Positions 33,738-42,790 of a stretch of DNA of 64,000 bases are shown in pieces. The position numbers and the translations under genes are program-made. Source of the DNA: Alloactinosynnema sp. L-07 (GTDB taxonomy: Bacteria > Actinomycetota > Actinomycetes > Mycobacteriales > Pseudonocardiaceae). A model generated the notes under the pieces. That model had not been told where the DNA came from, searched no databases, and worked only from the letters and a program-made list of their open reading frames with translations. The stretch's first letter is position 1. Every line of letters begins with the position of its first letter. The stretch is from the NCBI RefSeq assembly GCF_900070365.1, contig NZ_LN850107.1:1612001-1676000 (forward strand), written 5' to 3'.

Positions 33738-35225
33738 ATGACCCAGCATGTCCGCGTGGCCGTTGTCGGTGCCGGATTCGGCGGCTTGGGCACCGGCATC
33801 CGCCTCAAGCAGGAGGGCATCGATGATTTCGTCGTGCTCGAACGCGCGCCGGAGGTCGGCGGCACCTGGCAGATCAACAGCTATCCGGGTGCGCAGTGCG
33901 ACGTGCCATCGCTGATCTACTCCTACTCCTTCGCGCCCAACCCGAACTGGAGCAGGCTCTACCCGCTGCAGGGTGAGCTCAAGGAGTACATGCACCGCTG
34001 CGCCGTCGACTTCGGCGTGCTGCCCCACGTGCGGTTCTCCACCGAGGTCACCGACGCCTCGTGGGACGATGACGCCTGCGTGTGGCGGATCTCGACCAGC
34101 ACGGGGGACCTGACCGCGCAGGTGCTGGTCGGTGCCATCGGCCCGTTCAGCGCGCCATCGATCCCGGATCTCCCTGGACTCGAACGGTTCCGTGGCAAGG
34201 TGTTCCATTCGCAGGCGTGGGACCACGACCACGACCTCAGCGGTGAACGGGTCGGTGTGATCGGCACCGGCGCGTCGGCCGTGCAGTTCATTCCACGGGT
34301 GCAGCCGCGCGCAGGCCACCTGAGCGTCTTCCAGCGCACGCCCATCTGGGTGCTGCCGCACCCGGATCGCCCGGTGGGCGCGCTGACCCGTCGCCTCTAC
34401 AAGCGGGTACCGTGCGCGCAGGCCGCCGCCCGAAAAGCGTGGGCGCTCACCTTCGAGGCGCTGGTGCCGGGCTTCATTCACGAGCCGAGACTGCAGAAGC
34501 CCCTGGAGTGGCTGGCCAGGGCGCTGCTGAACCGGCAGGTCAAGGATCCGGACCTGCGGGCAAGACTCACCCCGTCGTACGCCGTGGGGTGCAAGAGGCC
34601 CACGTTCTCCAACGCGTACTACCCGGCGCTCACCGCGGCGAACACCACCGTGGTCACCGACGGGATCGTCGAGGTGACCGAGCGGGGAATCGTCACCGCG
34701 GACGGCGCCGAGCACCAACTCGACACGATCATCTTCGGCACCGGGTTCCGGATGACCGACCACCCTGGCTTCGAGCTGATCCACGGACGCGACGGCACCA
34801 GCCTCGCAGGCCAGTGGCGCTCGGGCGAGATGACGGCGTACTTGGGCACGGCCATCCACAACTTCCCTAATCTGTTCCTGATCCTGGGCCCCAACTCCGG
34901 CGTCTACACCTCGGCGGTGATCACCATCGAGGACCAGGTGCACTACATTCTCGACGCTCTGCGTGCGATGGAGCGGCGCGACCTGTCCTGGATCGAGGTC
35001 ACGGCCGAGGCAGAACGGTCCTTTGTGGAGTGGATCGACCGGGGCCTGAGCCGCTCGGTGTTCCTCACCGGGGGTTGCCACAGCTACTACCTGAGTCGCA
35101 GTGGGCGCAACTTCACCCATTACCCGGGTTTCTCGGCCGGCTTCCGGGCCCGCACGCGCGAGATCGACCTCGATCACTACGCCGCGCGCCGGGCGGAACC
35201 CTCCATTGTGGAGGTTCGGGCATGA
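33738..35225 (+). CDS. FAD-dependent Baeyer-Villiger-type monooxygenase
   Basis: The ATG at 33738 has GGAGGA upstream. The 495-residue protein has FAD motif VGAGFGGLGTGIRL, the EVGGTWQINSYPGAQCDVPS segment, the Baeyer-Villiger fingerprint FRGKVFHSQAWDH (about 151-163) and NADP motif VGVIGTGASAVQFIP. It should insert oxygen into ketones to give esters. MymA of Mycobacterium tuberculosis is a comparable protein beside SDR, LipR-like and FadD genes, and the same companions occur here. The next gene starts in an ATGA overlap. Confidence 0.9.
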   Translation: MTQHVRVAVVGAGFGGLGTGIRLKQEGIDDFVVLERAPEVGGTWQINSYPGAQCDVPSLIYSYSFAPNPNWSRLYPLQGELKEYMHRCAVDFGVLPHVRFSTEVTDASWDDDACVWRISTSTGDLTAQVLVGAIGPFSAPSIPDLPGLERFRGKVFHSQAWDHDHDLSGERVGVIGTGASAVQFIPRVQPRAGHLSVFQRTPIWVLPHPDRPVGALTRRLYKRVPCAQAAARKAWALTFEALVPGFIHEPRLQKPLEWLARALLNRQVKDPDLRARLTPSYAVGCKRPTFSNAYYPALTAANTTVVTDGIVEVTERGIVTADGAEHQLDTIIFGTGFRMTDHPGFELIHGRDGTSLAGQWRSGEMTAYLGTAIHNFPNLFLILGPNSGVYTSAVITIEDQVHYILDALRAMERRDLSWIEVTAEAERSFVEWIDRGLSRSVFLTGGCHSYYLSRSGRNFTHYPGFSAGFRARTREIDLDHYAARRAEPSIVEVRA

Positions 35226-36079
35226 GAAGGTCGACCTATGATGTGCGCGACAAGGTCGTGCTGATCACCGGCGCCGGGCAGGGCATCGGCCTGGCCCTCG
35301 CCAGGCGGCTGCACGCCCAGCACGCGCACGTGGCGCTCATCGATGTCAACGACGCGGCTCTCGCCCAGGCGTCACGGACTTTGGCAGGGGATCGGGTCTT
35401 CACCGCCACGGCGGACGTGACCGACCGGTCCGCGATGGCCGAAGTGGTGGCCAGGGTCATCGCCCATCACGGACGCCTTGACGTGGTGGTCGCCAACGCG
35501 GGGGTGACCCCGGCGCCCGCGACGATCCGGACCATGGACCTGGCCGACTACGACCGTGTCGTCGCCATCAACCAGACCGGTGTCCTGAACACGGTGCGTC
35601 CCGCTCTCGAGGCGGTCATCGACTCGGGCGGGCACGTCGTCGTGGTGGCGTCGTGCGCCGCGTTCTCCCCGGGGGTCGGCGGGGCGGCCTACATGTCGTC
35701 CAAGGCAGCCGCTGAGCAGATCGGCCGGGCACTGAAGTTGGAATTGGCCCCGCACGGTGCCACGGCCGGTGTGGCGTACTTCGGTTTCGTGGACACGCCG
35801 CTGGCGACCGCGACCCTCGATGACGACCCCACGGGCCGCCGCCTCAACGAGCTGCTTGGCTGGCCGCTGAACCACCGGATCTCCGCCGACGCCGCGGCCG
35901 CCTCCATCGCGAACGGGATCGCCGACCGGGCGGGCGCCACGATCGCCCCGGCCCGGTGGCTGCCCTACTCGCTGTTCCGCGGCGTCATCAACGCGGCGGT
36001 GGACCGGGTACTGGCCCGGGACCGGCGGGTGCACGAGATGATCCGCGACCTCGAAGCACGCCAGGAGTCCGCGCGGTGA
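35222..36079 (+). CDS. short-chain dehydrogenase/reductase (SadH-like)
   Basis: This 285-residue SDR has TGAGQGIG (16-23), NAG in VVVANAGVT and the catalytic Y157-xxx-K161 (AAYMSSK). The aspartate in ALIDVNDAAL suggests NAD(H) preference. In this operon it could oxidise an alcohol to the ketone used by the monooxygenase, or reduce a product. It overlaps both neighbours by 4 bp. Confidence 0.9.
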   Translation: MRRSTYDVRDKVVLITGAGQGIGLALARRLHAQHAHVALIDVNDAALAQASRTLAGDRVFTATADVTDRSAMAEVVARVIAHHGRLDVVVANAGVTPAPATIRTMDLADYDRVVAINQTGVLNTVRPALEAVIDSGGHVVVVASCAAFSPGVGGAAYMSSKAAAEQIGRALKLELAPHGATAGVAYFGFVDTPLATATLDDDPTGRRLNELLGWPLNHRISADAAAASIANGIADRAGATIAPARWLPYSLFRGVINAAVDRVLARDRRVHEMIRDLEARQESAR

Positions 36080-37038
36080 TCGGTCCTCGTAGGCCAAGCC
36101 TGACCAGCAGGGCGGTGGCGAGCTGTTGCCGCAGGTGGGTGCGGCCCCGGATCGACCGCGTCCGGCTCGAAGGCACCCAACTGCGTTCTCTGCGCGCCGC
36201 CGTCCGCGTCGGCGGGGTGGTGGCGGGATGGCCTGGCATGGCAACGATCGAGCCCGTCCGGACGTCGCGATTCTCCGGCGAGTGGGTGCGGACACGCCGC
36301 GCACGGCCCACTGGCGCCGTCCTCTACCTGCACGGCGGCGGCTATGTCGCCTCGTCGCCGCGCGCCTACCGTTGTGTGACCGAGCCGTATTCCAGGCTGA
36401 CCAGGCTCCCGGTGCTCGCGGTCGCTTATCGGCGCGCGCCAGAGCACCCGTATCCGGCGGCGCTCGACGACGCCCTCGCGGCGTATGAATGGCTGCTGGA
36501 CCAAGGCCATCGGCCGGAGCGCATCGCGCTCGCGGGTGACTCCGCCGGCGGACACCTGGCGATCGGGCTGCTGACGACCTTGGCCCAGCCCAACCGCCCG
36601 ATGCCTGCCGCGGCGACGCTGTTCTCCCCGTTGCTCGACCCCACCCTCACCGACGCGATCCGCCGTGACGCCGTGCGTCCTGACCCAGTGATGACGCCAA
36701 CCTTCGCCGCCCGGTGCGCCGCGGCGTTCCACCCCGCCGGGGACTTCGCCGACCCTCGACTCTCGCCGTTGACCGCGGATCTCGCACTGCTGCGCCGGTT
36801 CCCTCCGATCCAGACCCACGTCGGCGGCACCGAGTGCTTCGCAGGCGATTCCGAGCGCCTGCACGAGCGACTGGACCAGGCCGGCGTCGCCAACAGACTG
36901 TTTATGGCGCGTGGCCAGGTGCACTCCTACGTCACGCTCAACCGGGTGGTGCCCGAGGCACGCCTGGCAGTGCGTCGAGCCGCCATCTTCGTCCGCTCCG
37001 CCATGGGTGAGGTCAGGCCGGGGAGAGCCCTCCGGTGA
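36076..37038 (+). CDS. hormone-sensitive-lipase-family alpha/beta hydrolase (LipR-like)
   Basis: The GTG at 36076 overlaps the SDR stop. The 320-residue protein has the HSL oxyanion motif HGGGY (near 86), YRRAPEHPYPAALDDA, the nucleophile in GDSAGGH (near 155), and a late histidine in RGQVHSYVTL. It should cleave carboxylic esters, fitting the ester product expected from the Baeyer-Villiger enzyme two genes upstream. Its 3' end overlaps the convergent TetR gene by 26 bp. Confidence 0.9.
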   Translation: MIGPRRPSLTSRAVASCCRRWVRPRIDRVRLEGTQLRSLRAAVRVGGVVAGWPGMATIEPVRTSRFSGEWVRTRRARPTGAVLYLHGGGYVASSPRAYRCVTEPYSRLTRLPVLAVAYRRAPEHPYPAALDDALAAYEWLLDQGHRPERIALAGDSAGGHLAIGLLTTLAQPNRPMPAAATLFSPLLDPTLTDAIRRDAVRPDPVMTPTFAARCAAAFHPAGDFADPRLSPLTADLALLRRFPPIQTHVGGTECFAGDSERLHERLDQAGVANRLFMARGQVHSYVTLNRVVPEARLAVRRAAIFVRSAMGEVRPGRALR

Positions 37039-37621
37039 TGATCGGAACGACGTAGGCGCGGGCGAAGTCCAGCAGGTCGGCCTCGTCGGCGAGCGGAAGG
37101 TGGCCTTGGGGGGTCACGATGAACGAGTGCGCGAGCCGCACCATGATCTCCGCCCGGGCGGGGTAGTCGTCCGCCGGGGGCAGGAGGTCGTCTCGCACCG
37201 CCTGTTCGAGCATCTCCACGGTTCCCGCGACGGCGATCCGGATGAGTTCGGTCGCCTCGGTGGTCATCTTGGGCAGCGACGACTCCGGCTCCAGGCGCAG
37301 GAGGCGGTTGATCAGGGCGTGGGTCCACAGGCGGTGCACCACGGTGGCGAAACCGACCGCGATGCGGTCGGCGGCGGTGGCCGATTTGCTCGCCGTGTCG
37401 AACACCAACGCGAAGATCCGTCGCGCCTCGCGGGCGTTCACCGCTTCGACGACGTCGCTCTTGGAGCCGAGCCGCCGGTAGACGGTGACCCGGTCGACAC
37501 CCGCGCGGCGGGCGATGTCCTCCAGGGTCGTGCGCCGGATGCCCACGTCCTCGAACAGCGCGAGCGCTGCGTCGAGGATGCGTTCCGTGGAGTCAGTAGT
37601 ACTGGTCGTCACCTGCACCAC
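37013..37621 (-). CDS. TetR-family regulator of the lipid-oxidation island
   Basis: The 202-residue product starts at a GTG (37621, with alternatives at 37618 and 37612); no clear ribosome binding site is present. The helix-turn-helix reads TTLEDIARRAGVDRVTVYRRLGSKSDVV. It lies between the two oppositely reached operons of the island and is divergent from the acyl-CoA ligase gene. The intergenic region holds two nested TTGCA/TGCAA elements, and one recurs at the other operon's promoter, so this protein is the best candidate regulator of both. Confidence 0.88.
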   Translation of the reverse strand: MVQVTTSTTDSTERILDAALALFEDVGIRRTTLEDIARRAGVDRVTVYRRLGSKSDVVEAVNAREARRIFALVFDTASKSATAADRIAVGFATVVHRLWTHALINRLLRLEPESSLPKMTTEATELIRIAVAGTVEMLEQAVRDDLLPPADDYPARAEIMVRLAHSFIVTPQGHLPLADEADLLDFARAYVVPIITGGLSPA

Positions 37622-37652
37622 TCTACGGACCGGCCGCAACGATCCGCCAATT

Positions 37653-37704
37653 ATGTTGCAGTTCAGAATGCAACATTGCAACGCTAGAAGTTGCATCGTA
37701 CTGT
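37653..37704. promoter_or_regulatory. divergent promoter region with two TetR-type operators
   Basis: ATGTTGCA-N8-TGCAACAT (37653-37676) is a perfect inverted repeat. TTGCAACG-N7-TTGCATCG (37676-37698) follows and matches the element at 31718-31740 in both arms and spacing. TTGCAA (37676-37681), 17 bases and TACTGT (37699-37704) form the probable promoter of the acyl-CoA ligase operon, so the second operator spans -35 and spacer exactly. Confidence 0.7.
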
Positions 37705-37740
37705 TCACGGGTGGCAGTGCCGACTCCCGAGGAGCCCCCG

Positions 37741-39552
37741 ATGACCGACCGGCCAAGCACCCTTTGCGAAGCCTTTCAGCGCACCGCTGCCGTCGCCCCC
37801 GACGTTGTCGCCCTGCGCACCCCCGGCGATGTCGAGACGCTGACCTGGCGCGCGTACGCCGAGCAGGTGCGCCAGGTCGCCGCGGGCTTGGCGGCACTGG
37901 GAATCCGACGAGGTGACGCCGTCGCGCTGATGATGTCCAACCGGGTCGAGTTCTACCCGCTGGAGGTCGGGGCGCAGCACGTCGGCGCGACCTCGTTCTC
38001 GGTCTACAACACCCTCGCCGCGGACCAGTTGAAGTACGTCTTCGAGAACGCGGGCAACCGGCTGGTGTTCTGCGAGGCTCAGTACGTCGAGCGAATCCGC
38101 GAGAGTGGCGCGGAAATCGACTACATCGTCGTCATCGATGGCGACGCCCAAGGCGCGATGACAGTCGCGGATCTGGTCGCGCGCGGCGCGGCGGACTACG
38201 ACTTCGACGCGGGCTGGCAGGCCGTGCGGGCCGACGACGTCGCCACCTTGATCTACACCTCGGGCACCACCGGCAACCCCAAGGGTGTGGAGTCCACCCA
38301 CGCGAACCTGATCTACGAGGCGTACGCGTTCGCGGAGGTCCTCGACGTCGAGTTCGGCGACCGGATCACCTCCTTCATGCCGACCGCGCACATCGCCGAC
38401 CGGTTCACCGCCCTGTACCTGCAGGAGGTGTTCGGCACCCAGGTCACCACCGTCGCCGACCCGCGGCAGGTGGCCGCCGCGCTGCCCGACGTGCGCCCGA
38501 CGTTCTGGGGCGCGGTTCCGCGCGTGTGGGAGAAGCTGAAGATGGCCATCGAGTTCGGCGTGGCCGCCGAACCGGACGAGGCCCGCAAGCAGGGACTGCA
38601 ATGGGCGCTGTCGGTGGCGGCGAAGAAGGGCGCGGCCGAACTCGCGGGGGAGAAGCTGTCCGACGAGGCCGCCGCCGAGTGGGCCAAGGCCGACCGGCTG
38701 GTGCTTTCGCTGCTGCGTAAGAAGATCGGCCTGGACGAGGTTCGCTGGACGATGTCCGGCGCCGCCCCGATCGCGCCGGAGACCCTCGGGTTCTTCGCGG
38801 GTCTGGGCATTCCGATCGCCGAGATCTGGGGCATGTCGGAGCTGACCTGCGTGGCCAGCGGAACGCACCCGCGCGACGCGAAACTGGGCACGGTCGGCAA
38901 ACTGCTGCCCGGTATGGAAGGCAAACTGGCCGAGGACGGCGAACTCCTCATCCGTGGGCCACTGCTCATGAAGGGCTACCGCAAGGAGCCCGAGAAGACC
39001 GCCGAGGCGATCGACGCCGACGGCTGGCTGCACACCGGCGACATCATGACCATGGACGACGAGGGCTTCCTGCGGGTGGTCGACCGCAAGAAGGAACTGA
39101 TCATCAACTCCTCTGGCAAGAACATGTCGCCCGCGAACATCGAGAACACGATCAAGGCGGCGGCGCCGATGGTCGGCGCGCTCACCACGATCGGCGATGG
39201 CAGGCCGTACAACACGGCGCTGATCGTGCTCGACGTGGACGGCGCCGCGGCCTACGCGGCGCAACGCGGGCTGGCCGACGCCACCGCCGAGGCCCTGGCA
39301 GCCGACCCGGACGTGATCGCGCGGATCAGCTCAGGCGTCGCGGCGGGCAACGAGAAGCTCTCGCGCGTCGAGCAGGTCAAGCGGTTCACGATCCTGCCGA
39401 CGTTCTGGGAGCCCGGGGGAGACGAGCTCACCCTGACGATGAAACTGCGTCGCAAGCCGATCATCGCCAAGTACGGCACCGAGATCGATGCCCTCTACGC
39501 GGACGAACCAGGCCACGGCGTGCACGTGGCCGTCGCGCACCAGGAGGGGTAA
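37741..39552 (+). CDS. AMP-forming long-chain acyl-CoA ligase (FadD15-like)
   Basis: The ATG at 37741 follows GAGGAG; an upstream GTG at 37711 is less likely. The 603-residue enzyme has the P-loop-like LIYTSGTTGNPKG, the motif WGMSEL, DGWLHTGDI and the C-terminal catalytic region RKKELIINSSGKNMSP. It activates a fatty or similar carboxylic acid as the CoA thioester, the entry step for the acyl-CoA dehydrogenase and enoyl-CoA hydratase downstream. It heads a five-gene run (ligase, SRPBCC, aldehyde dehydrogenase, acyl-CoA dehydrogenase, hydratase). Confidence 0.92.
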   Translation: MTDRPSTLCEAFQRTAAVAPDVVALRTPGDVETLTWRAYAEQVRQVAAGLAALGIRRGDAVALMMSNRVEFYPLEVGAQHVGATSFSVYNTLAADQLKYVFENAGNRLVFCEAQYVERIRESGAEIDYIVVIDGDAQGAMTVADLVARGAADYDFDAGWQAVRADDVATLIYTSGTTGNPKGVESTHANLIYEAYAFAEVLDVEFGDRITSFMPTAHIADRFTALYLQEVFGTQVTTVADPRQVAAALPDVRPTFWGAVPRVWEKLKMAIEFGVAAEPDEARKQGLQWALSVAAKKGAAELAGEKLSDEAAAEWAKADRLVLSLLRKKIGLDEVRWTMSGAAPIAPETLGFFAGLGIPIAEIWGMSELTCVASGTHPRDAKLGTVGKLLPGMEGKLAEDGELLIRGPLLMKGYRKEPEKTAEAIDADGWLHTGDIMTMDDEGFLRVVDRKKELIINSSGKNMSPANIENTIKAAAPMVGALTTIGDGRPYNTALIVLDVDGAAAYAAQRGLADATAEALAADPDVIARISSGVAAGNEKLSRVEQVKRFTILPTFWEPGGDELTLTMKLRRKPIIAKYGTEIDALYADEPGHGVHVAVAHQEG

Positions 39553-40058
39553 TGCCTCGGTGGTACACCTTGAACGAAGCCGAAGGCGACGTGGTTTGGG
39601 CCGCGGCGACTCGACACGTGCACGTCGTCGAGCTCGCCGCGCCGCCCGCCGCGGTCTGGTCGGCACTGACCGCGAATGACGCGCTCGTGTCGTGGTCGCC
39701 CCTGATCACCTGCGTCGAATGGAGCACCCCACGCCCGTTCGGCGTCGGCACCATCCGTGAGGTGACGCTCGGGCCGGGGCTCGTCTCGCTGCGGGAACGC
39801 TTCTACCGCTGGGAAGAAGGCAAGCGGATGACGTTCTCCGTCGACGCCGCGACCCGGCCCCTGTTCACCATGTTCGGTGAGGATCTGCGCCTTGACGAGA
39901 CCTTCGACGGAACCCGGCTCACGTGGACATTCGCCTACACCGGGGCCCCGGCGGTGCGTCCGGCCTTGAAGCTCGGCGCCCCGCTGACCGGAAGGCTCAT
40001 GGGCGGCATCGCGAACGGCATCCGCAAAGTGGTCGAACCGAAGGGTGTTGACCGATGA
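39552..40058 (+). CDS. SRPBCC-fold lipid/hydrophobic-ligand protein
   Basis: The ATG overlaps the ligase stop by one base (TAATG). This 168-residue protein has the START-like fold pattern: VHVVELAAPPAAVWSALTAND near residue 20, a central beta sheet (FGVGTIREVTLGPGLVSLRERF) and a long C-terminal helix. Such proteins bind hydrophobic ligands in a helix-grip cavity. In this operon it may carry or sequester the acyl substrate; no catalytic residues are recognisable. Confidence 0.8.
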   Translation: MPRWYTLNEAEGDVVWAAATRHVHVVELAAPPAAVWSALTANDALVSWSPLITCVEWSTPRPFGVGTIREVTLGPGLVSLRERFYRWEEGKRMTFSVDAATRPLFTMFGEDLRLDETFDGTRLTWTFAYTGAPAVRPALKLGAPLTGRLMGGIANGIRKVVEPKGVDR

Positions 40059-41530
40059 CCGAGGTACAGGTTCGCGCCACCACATTCGAGGTGCGCGCCC
40101 CGGCGACCGGTGAGGTCATCGCGCGCTATCCCGAACACAATGCGGCCGAGGTCGCGGACGCCGTGGCCATGGCGAGGACGGCTGCACCCGCGTGGGCGGT
40201 GTTGAGCTTCGCCGAGCGTGGCAGGCTGCTCGACCGCTGGCGCGGCGAGATCGCCCGCGGCGCCGACACCCTCGCCGAGGTGATCAACGCCGAGGTCGGC
40301 AAGCCGGTGTCGGACGCCAGGCTGGAGATCGTGATGGCCCTGCAGCACTTGGCATGGGCGGCCAAGAACGCGGGAAGCGTGCTCGGCCGCAGGCGGATGC
40401 CCAGCGACCTGATGACCATCAACCAGGCGGCGACGCTGGAGTACTCACCGCTGGGCGTGGTCGGTGTCATCGGCCCGTGGAACTATCCGGTGTTCACCCC
40501 GCTCAGCTCGCTGTCTTTCGCGCTCGCCGCGGGCAACGCGGTCGTGTTCAAACCGAGCGAGTACTCCCCGGGTGTCGGGGAGTGGCTGGTCCGGGCGTTC
40601 GAGCGAGCCGTGCTGGAACACCCGGTGCTGCACCTGGTCACCGGGTCCGGCGCGACCGGGGCGGCGCTGTGTGAGTCCGGTGTGGACAAGATCGGCTTCA
40701 CCGGCTCGACCGCGACCGGCAAGAAGGTCATGGCGGCCTGCGCGCGATCCTTGACGCCCGTCCTGATGGAATGCGGCGGCAAGGACGCGCTCATCGTCGA
40801 CGCGGACGCCGACCTCCACGCCGCGGCGGACGCGGCGGTGTGGGGCGCGCTGTCCAACGCCGGGCAGACCTGCCTCGGTGTCGAGCGGGTCTACGTGCAC
40901 GAGTTGGTCTACGACCAGTTTCTCGACCGGGTTCTGGCCGCGGCCAAGGACGTGCGCGCGGGCGCGAAGATCGGCCCGATCACGATGCCCAGCCAGGTCG
41001 CCGTCATCCGCGCGCACATCCAGGACGCGCTCGACCGAGGTGGCCGGGCCGTGCTCGGCGGTCTCGACGCCATCGACGGCCAGTTCGTCCAGCCGACGAT
41101 CCTGGTCGACGTGCCGGAGGACGCGCTCGCGGTCACCGAGGAGACCTTCGGGCCGACCATGACCATCGCCAAGGTCGACGACATGGACCAGGCGGTCGAG
41201 CTGGTCAACGCCAGCCGCTACCACCTCGGCGTCACGATCTTCGCGCGCGGGCGCGGCGACGAGATCGCGCGCCGGATCCGTGCGGGCGGCGTCGCGATCA
41301 ACGCGTTCGTCGCCTACGCCACGGTCCCGACCCTGCCGCTCGGCGGCGTCGGCGACTCCGGCTTCGGCCGGGTGCACGGACCTGACGGACTGCGCGAGTT
41401 CACCTACCCGAAGGCCGTGACCAGGCAGCGGTTCCTGTCTCCGCTCGCGCTGACCACCTTCGCCCGCACCGAGTTCACCGATCGCGTTGTCAGGGTTCTG
41501 ACAACCCTGTTGCACGGGAGAAAACGGTGA
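40055..41530 (+). CDS. NAD(P)-dependent aldehyde dehydrogenase
   Basis: This 491-residue enzyme has the cofactor motif GVIGPWNYPVFTP, FTGSTATGKKVM, the general base E238 in MECGGKD and the catalytic cysteine about residue 272 in NAGQTCLGVERV. It oxidises an aldehyde to the acid that the upstream ligase would activate, consistent with degradation of a fatty alcohol, alkane or terpenoid chain. It overlaps both neighbours by 4 bp. Confidence 0.93.
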   Translation: MTEVQVRATTFEVRAPATGEVIARYPEHNAAEVADAVAMARTAAPAWAVLSFAERGRLLDRWRGEIARGADTLAEVINAEVGKPVSDARLEIVMALQHLAWAAKNAGSVLGRRRMPSDLMTINQAATLEYSPLGVVGVIGPWNYPVFTPLSSLSFALAAGNAVVFKPSEYSPGVGEWLVRAFERAVLEHPVLHLVTGSGATGAALCESGVDKIGFTGSTATGKKVMAACARSLTPVLMECGGKDALIVDADADLHAAADAAVWGALSNAGQTCLGVERVYVHELVYDQFLDRVLAAAKDVRAGAKIGPITMPSQVAVIRAHIQDALDRGGRAVLGGLDAIDGQFVQPTILVDVPEDALAVTEETFGPTMTIAKVDDMDQAVELVNASRYHLGVTIFARGRGDEIARRIRAGGVAINAFVAYATVPTLPLGGVGDSGFGRVHGPDGLREFTYPKAVTRQRFLSPLALTTFARTEFTDRVVRVLTTLLHGRKR

Positions 41531-42720
41531 CGGCTCGATCGATCGGAAAGGCAGGCATCGGCGTGTCGATGCAGAGTGTTCGGTCGCCCTGGATGGACGA
41601 CGACCTGGCCGCGGTCCGCGACCTCGCGCGCACCTACTTCACCAAGGAGGTGGCGCCGCTGCAGGAGCGGTTCATCGAGCAGGGCCACCCCGATCGCGAA
41701 CTGTACGCGCGTGCGGGTGAGTTGGGGCTGAGCTGCATGTCGATCCCCGAGGAGTACGGGGGCGGGGGCGGGACGTTCGCCAGCGAGATCGTGCTGATCG
41801 AGGAGCAGGTCCGCGCGGGCGACCAGGCGATGGGCTTCGTCGTGCACGCGGGCATCGTGGCGCACTACCTCAACGCCTACGCCTCGGAGGAACAGAAGCT
41901 GCGGTGGCTGCCGAAGCTGGCGAGCGGGGAGTGGGTCGGCTCCATCGCGATGACCGAGCCAGGCACCGGCTCGGACCTACAGGCCATCGCCACCCGCGCG
42001 GCCAAGGACGGCGACGACTACGTCATCAGCGGCGCGAAGACATTCATCACCAACGGCGCCCTGTGCGACTTGGTGATCATCGCCTGCAAGACCGGCGACG
42101 CCGCGGGTGCGGCCGGGCTGAGCCTGATCGTGGCCGAGGTCGGCGCCGACACTCCGGGCTTCCAGCGCGGGCGGATCCTGCACAAGATCGGCAACCAGGG
42201 CCAGGACACCGCCGAGCTGTTCTTCGACGGACTGCGGGTGCCGCGGGCGAACCTGCTCGGCCCGGCCGAGGGCAAGGGCTTCATCCAGCTCATGCAACAG
42301 CTCCCGCAGGAACGGCTGCTCACCGGCGCCCTGGCCGTGGCGTCGATGGAAGTCGCCGTCGACCTGACCGTCGAGTACACCAAGTCGCGCGAGCTGTTCG
42401 GCAAACCGCTGTTCGCCATGCAGAACACCAGATTCGAGCTCGCCGAGTGCGCCACGATCACCCGGATCGGCCGCACATTCCTCGACGACTGCGTCGTCAA
42501 GCACCTGCGCGGCGAGCTCGATGTGACGACCGCGGCGATGGTCAAGTACTGGCTCACCGACCGGCAGGGCGAGGTCGCCGACCGCTGCCTGCAACTCTTC
42601 GGCGGCTACGGCTACATGGACGAGTACCCGATCTCGCGCATCTACACCGGCGCCCGCGTCATGCGGATCCTCGCCGGGGCCAACGAGGTCATGAAGGACC
42701 TGATCGCCCGCTCACTCTGA
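41527..42720 (+). CDS. acyl-CoA dehydrogenase, long-chain type
   Basis: The GTG at 41527 overlaps the previous stop. The 397-residue flavoprotein has the FAD and substrate motifs MTEPGTGSDLQAI and FITNGALCD, and a C-terminal ISRIYTGARVMRILAGANEVMKDLI. The usual short-chain YEGT glutamate is absent, and the pattern resembles long-chain acyl-CoA dehydrogenases, where the catalytic glutamate lies in helix G (ASMEVAVDLTVEY here). It performs the first step of beta-oxidation on the ligase product. Confidence 0.92.
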   Translation: MTARSIGKAGIGVSMQSVRSPWMDDDLAAVRDLARTYFTKEVAPLQERFIEQGHPDRELYARAGELGLSCMSIPEEYGGGGGTFASEIVLIEEQVRAGDQAMGFVVHAGIVAHYLNAYASEEQKLRWLPKLASGEWVGSIAMTEPGTGSDLQAIATRAAKDGDDYVISGAKTFITNGALCDLVIIACKTGDAAGAAGLSLIVAEVGADTPGFQRGRILHKIGNQGQDTAELFFDGLRVPRANLLGPAEGKGFIQLMQQLPQERLLTGALAVASMEVAVDLTVEYTKSRELFGKPLFAMQNTRFELAECATITRIGRTFLDDCVVKHLRGELDVTTAAMVKYWLTDRQGEVADRCLQLFGGYGYMDEYPISRIYTGARVMRILAGANEVMKDLIARSL

Positions 42721-42790
42721 GTCGGGGAACAGAAGGCCGGTCGTGTCGCCGCCCCGCCGTCATCGGGGCGGCGACTTCCCAAGGAGCGCA

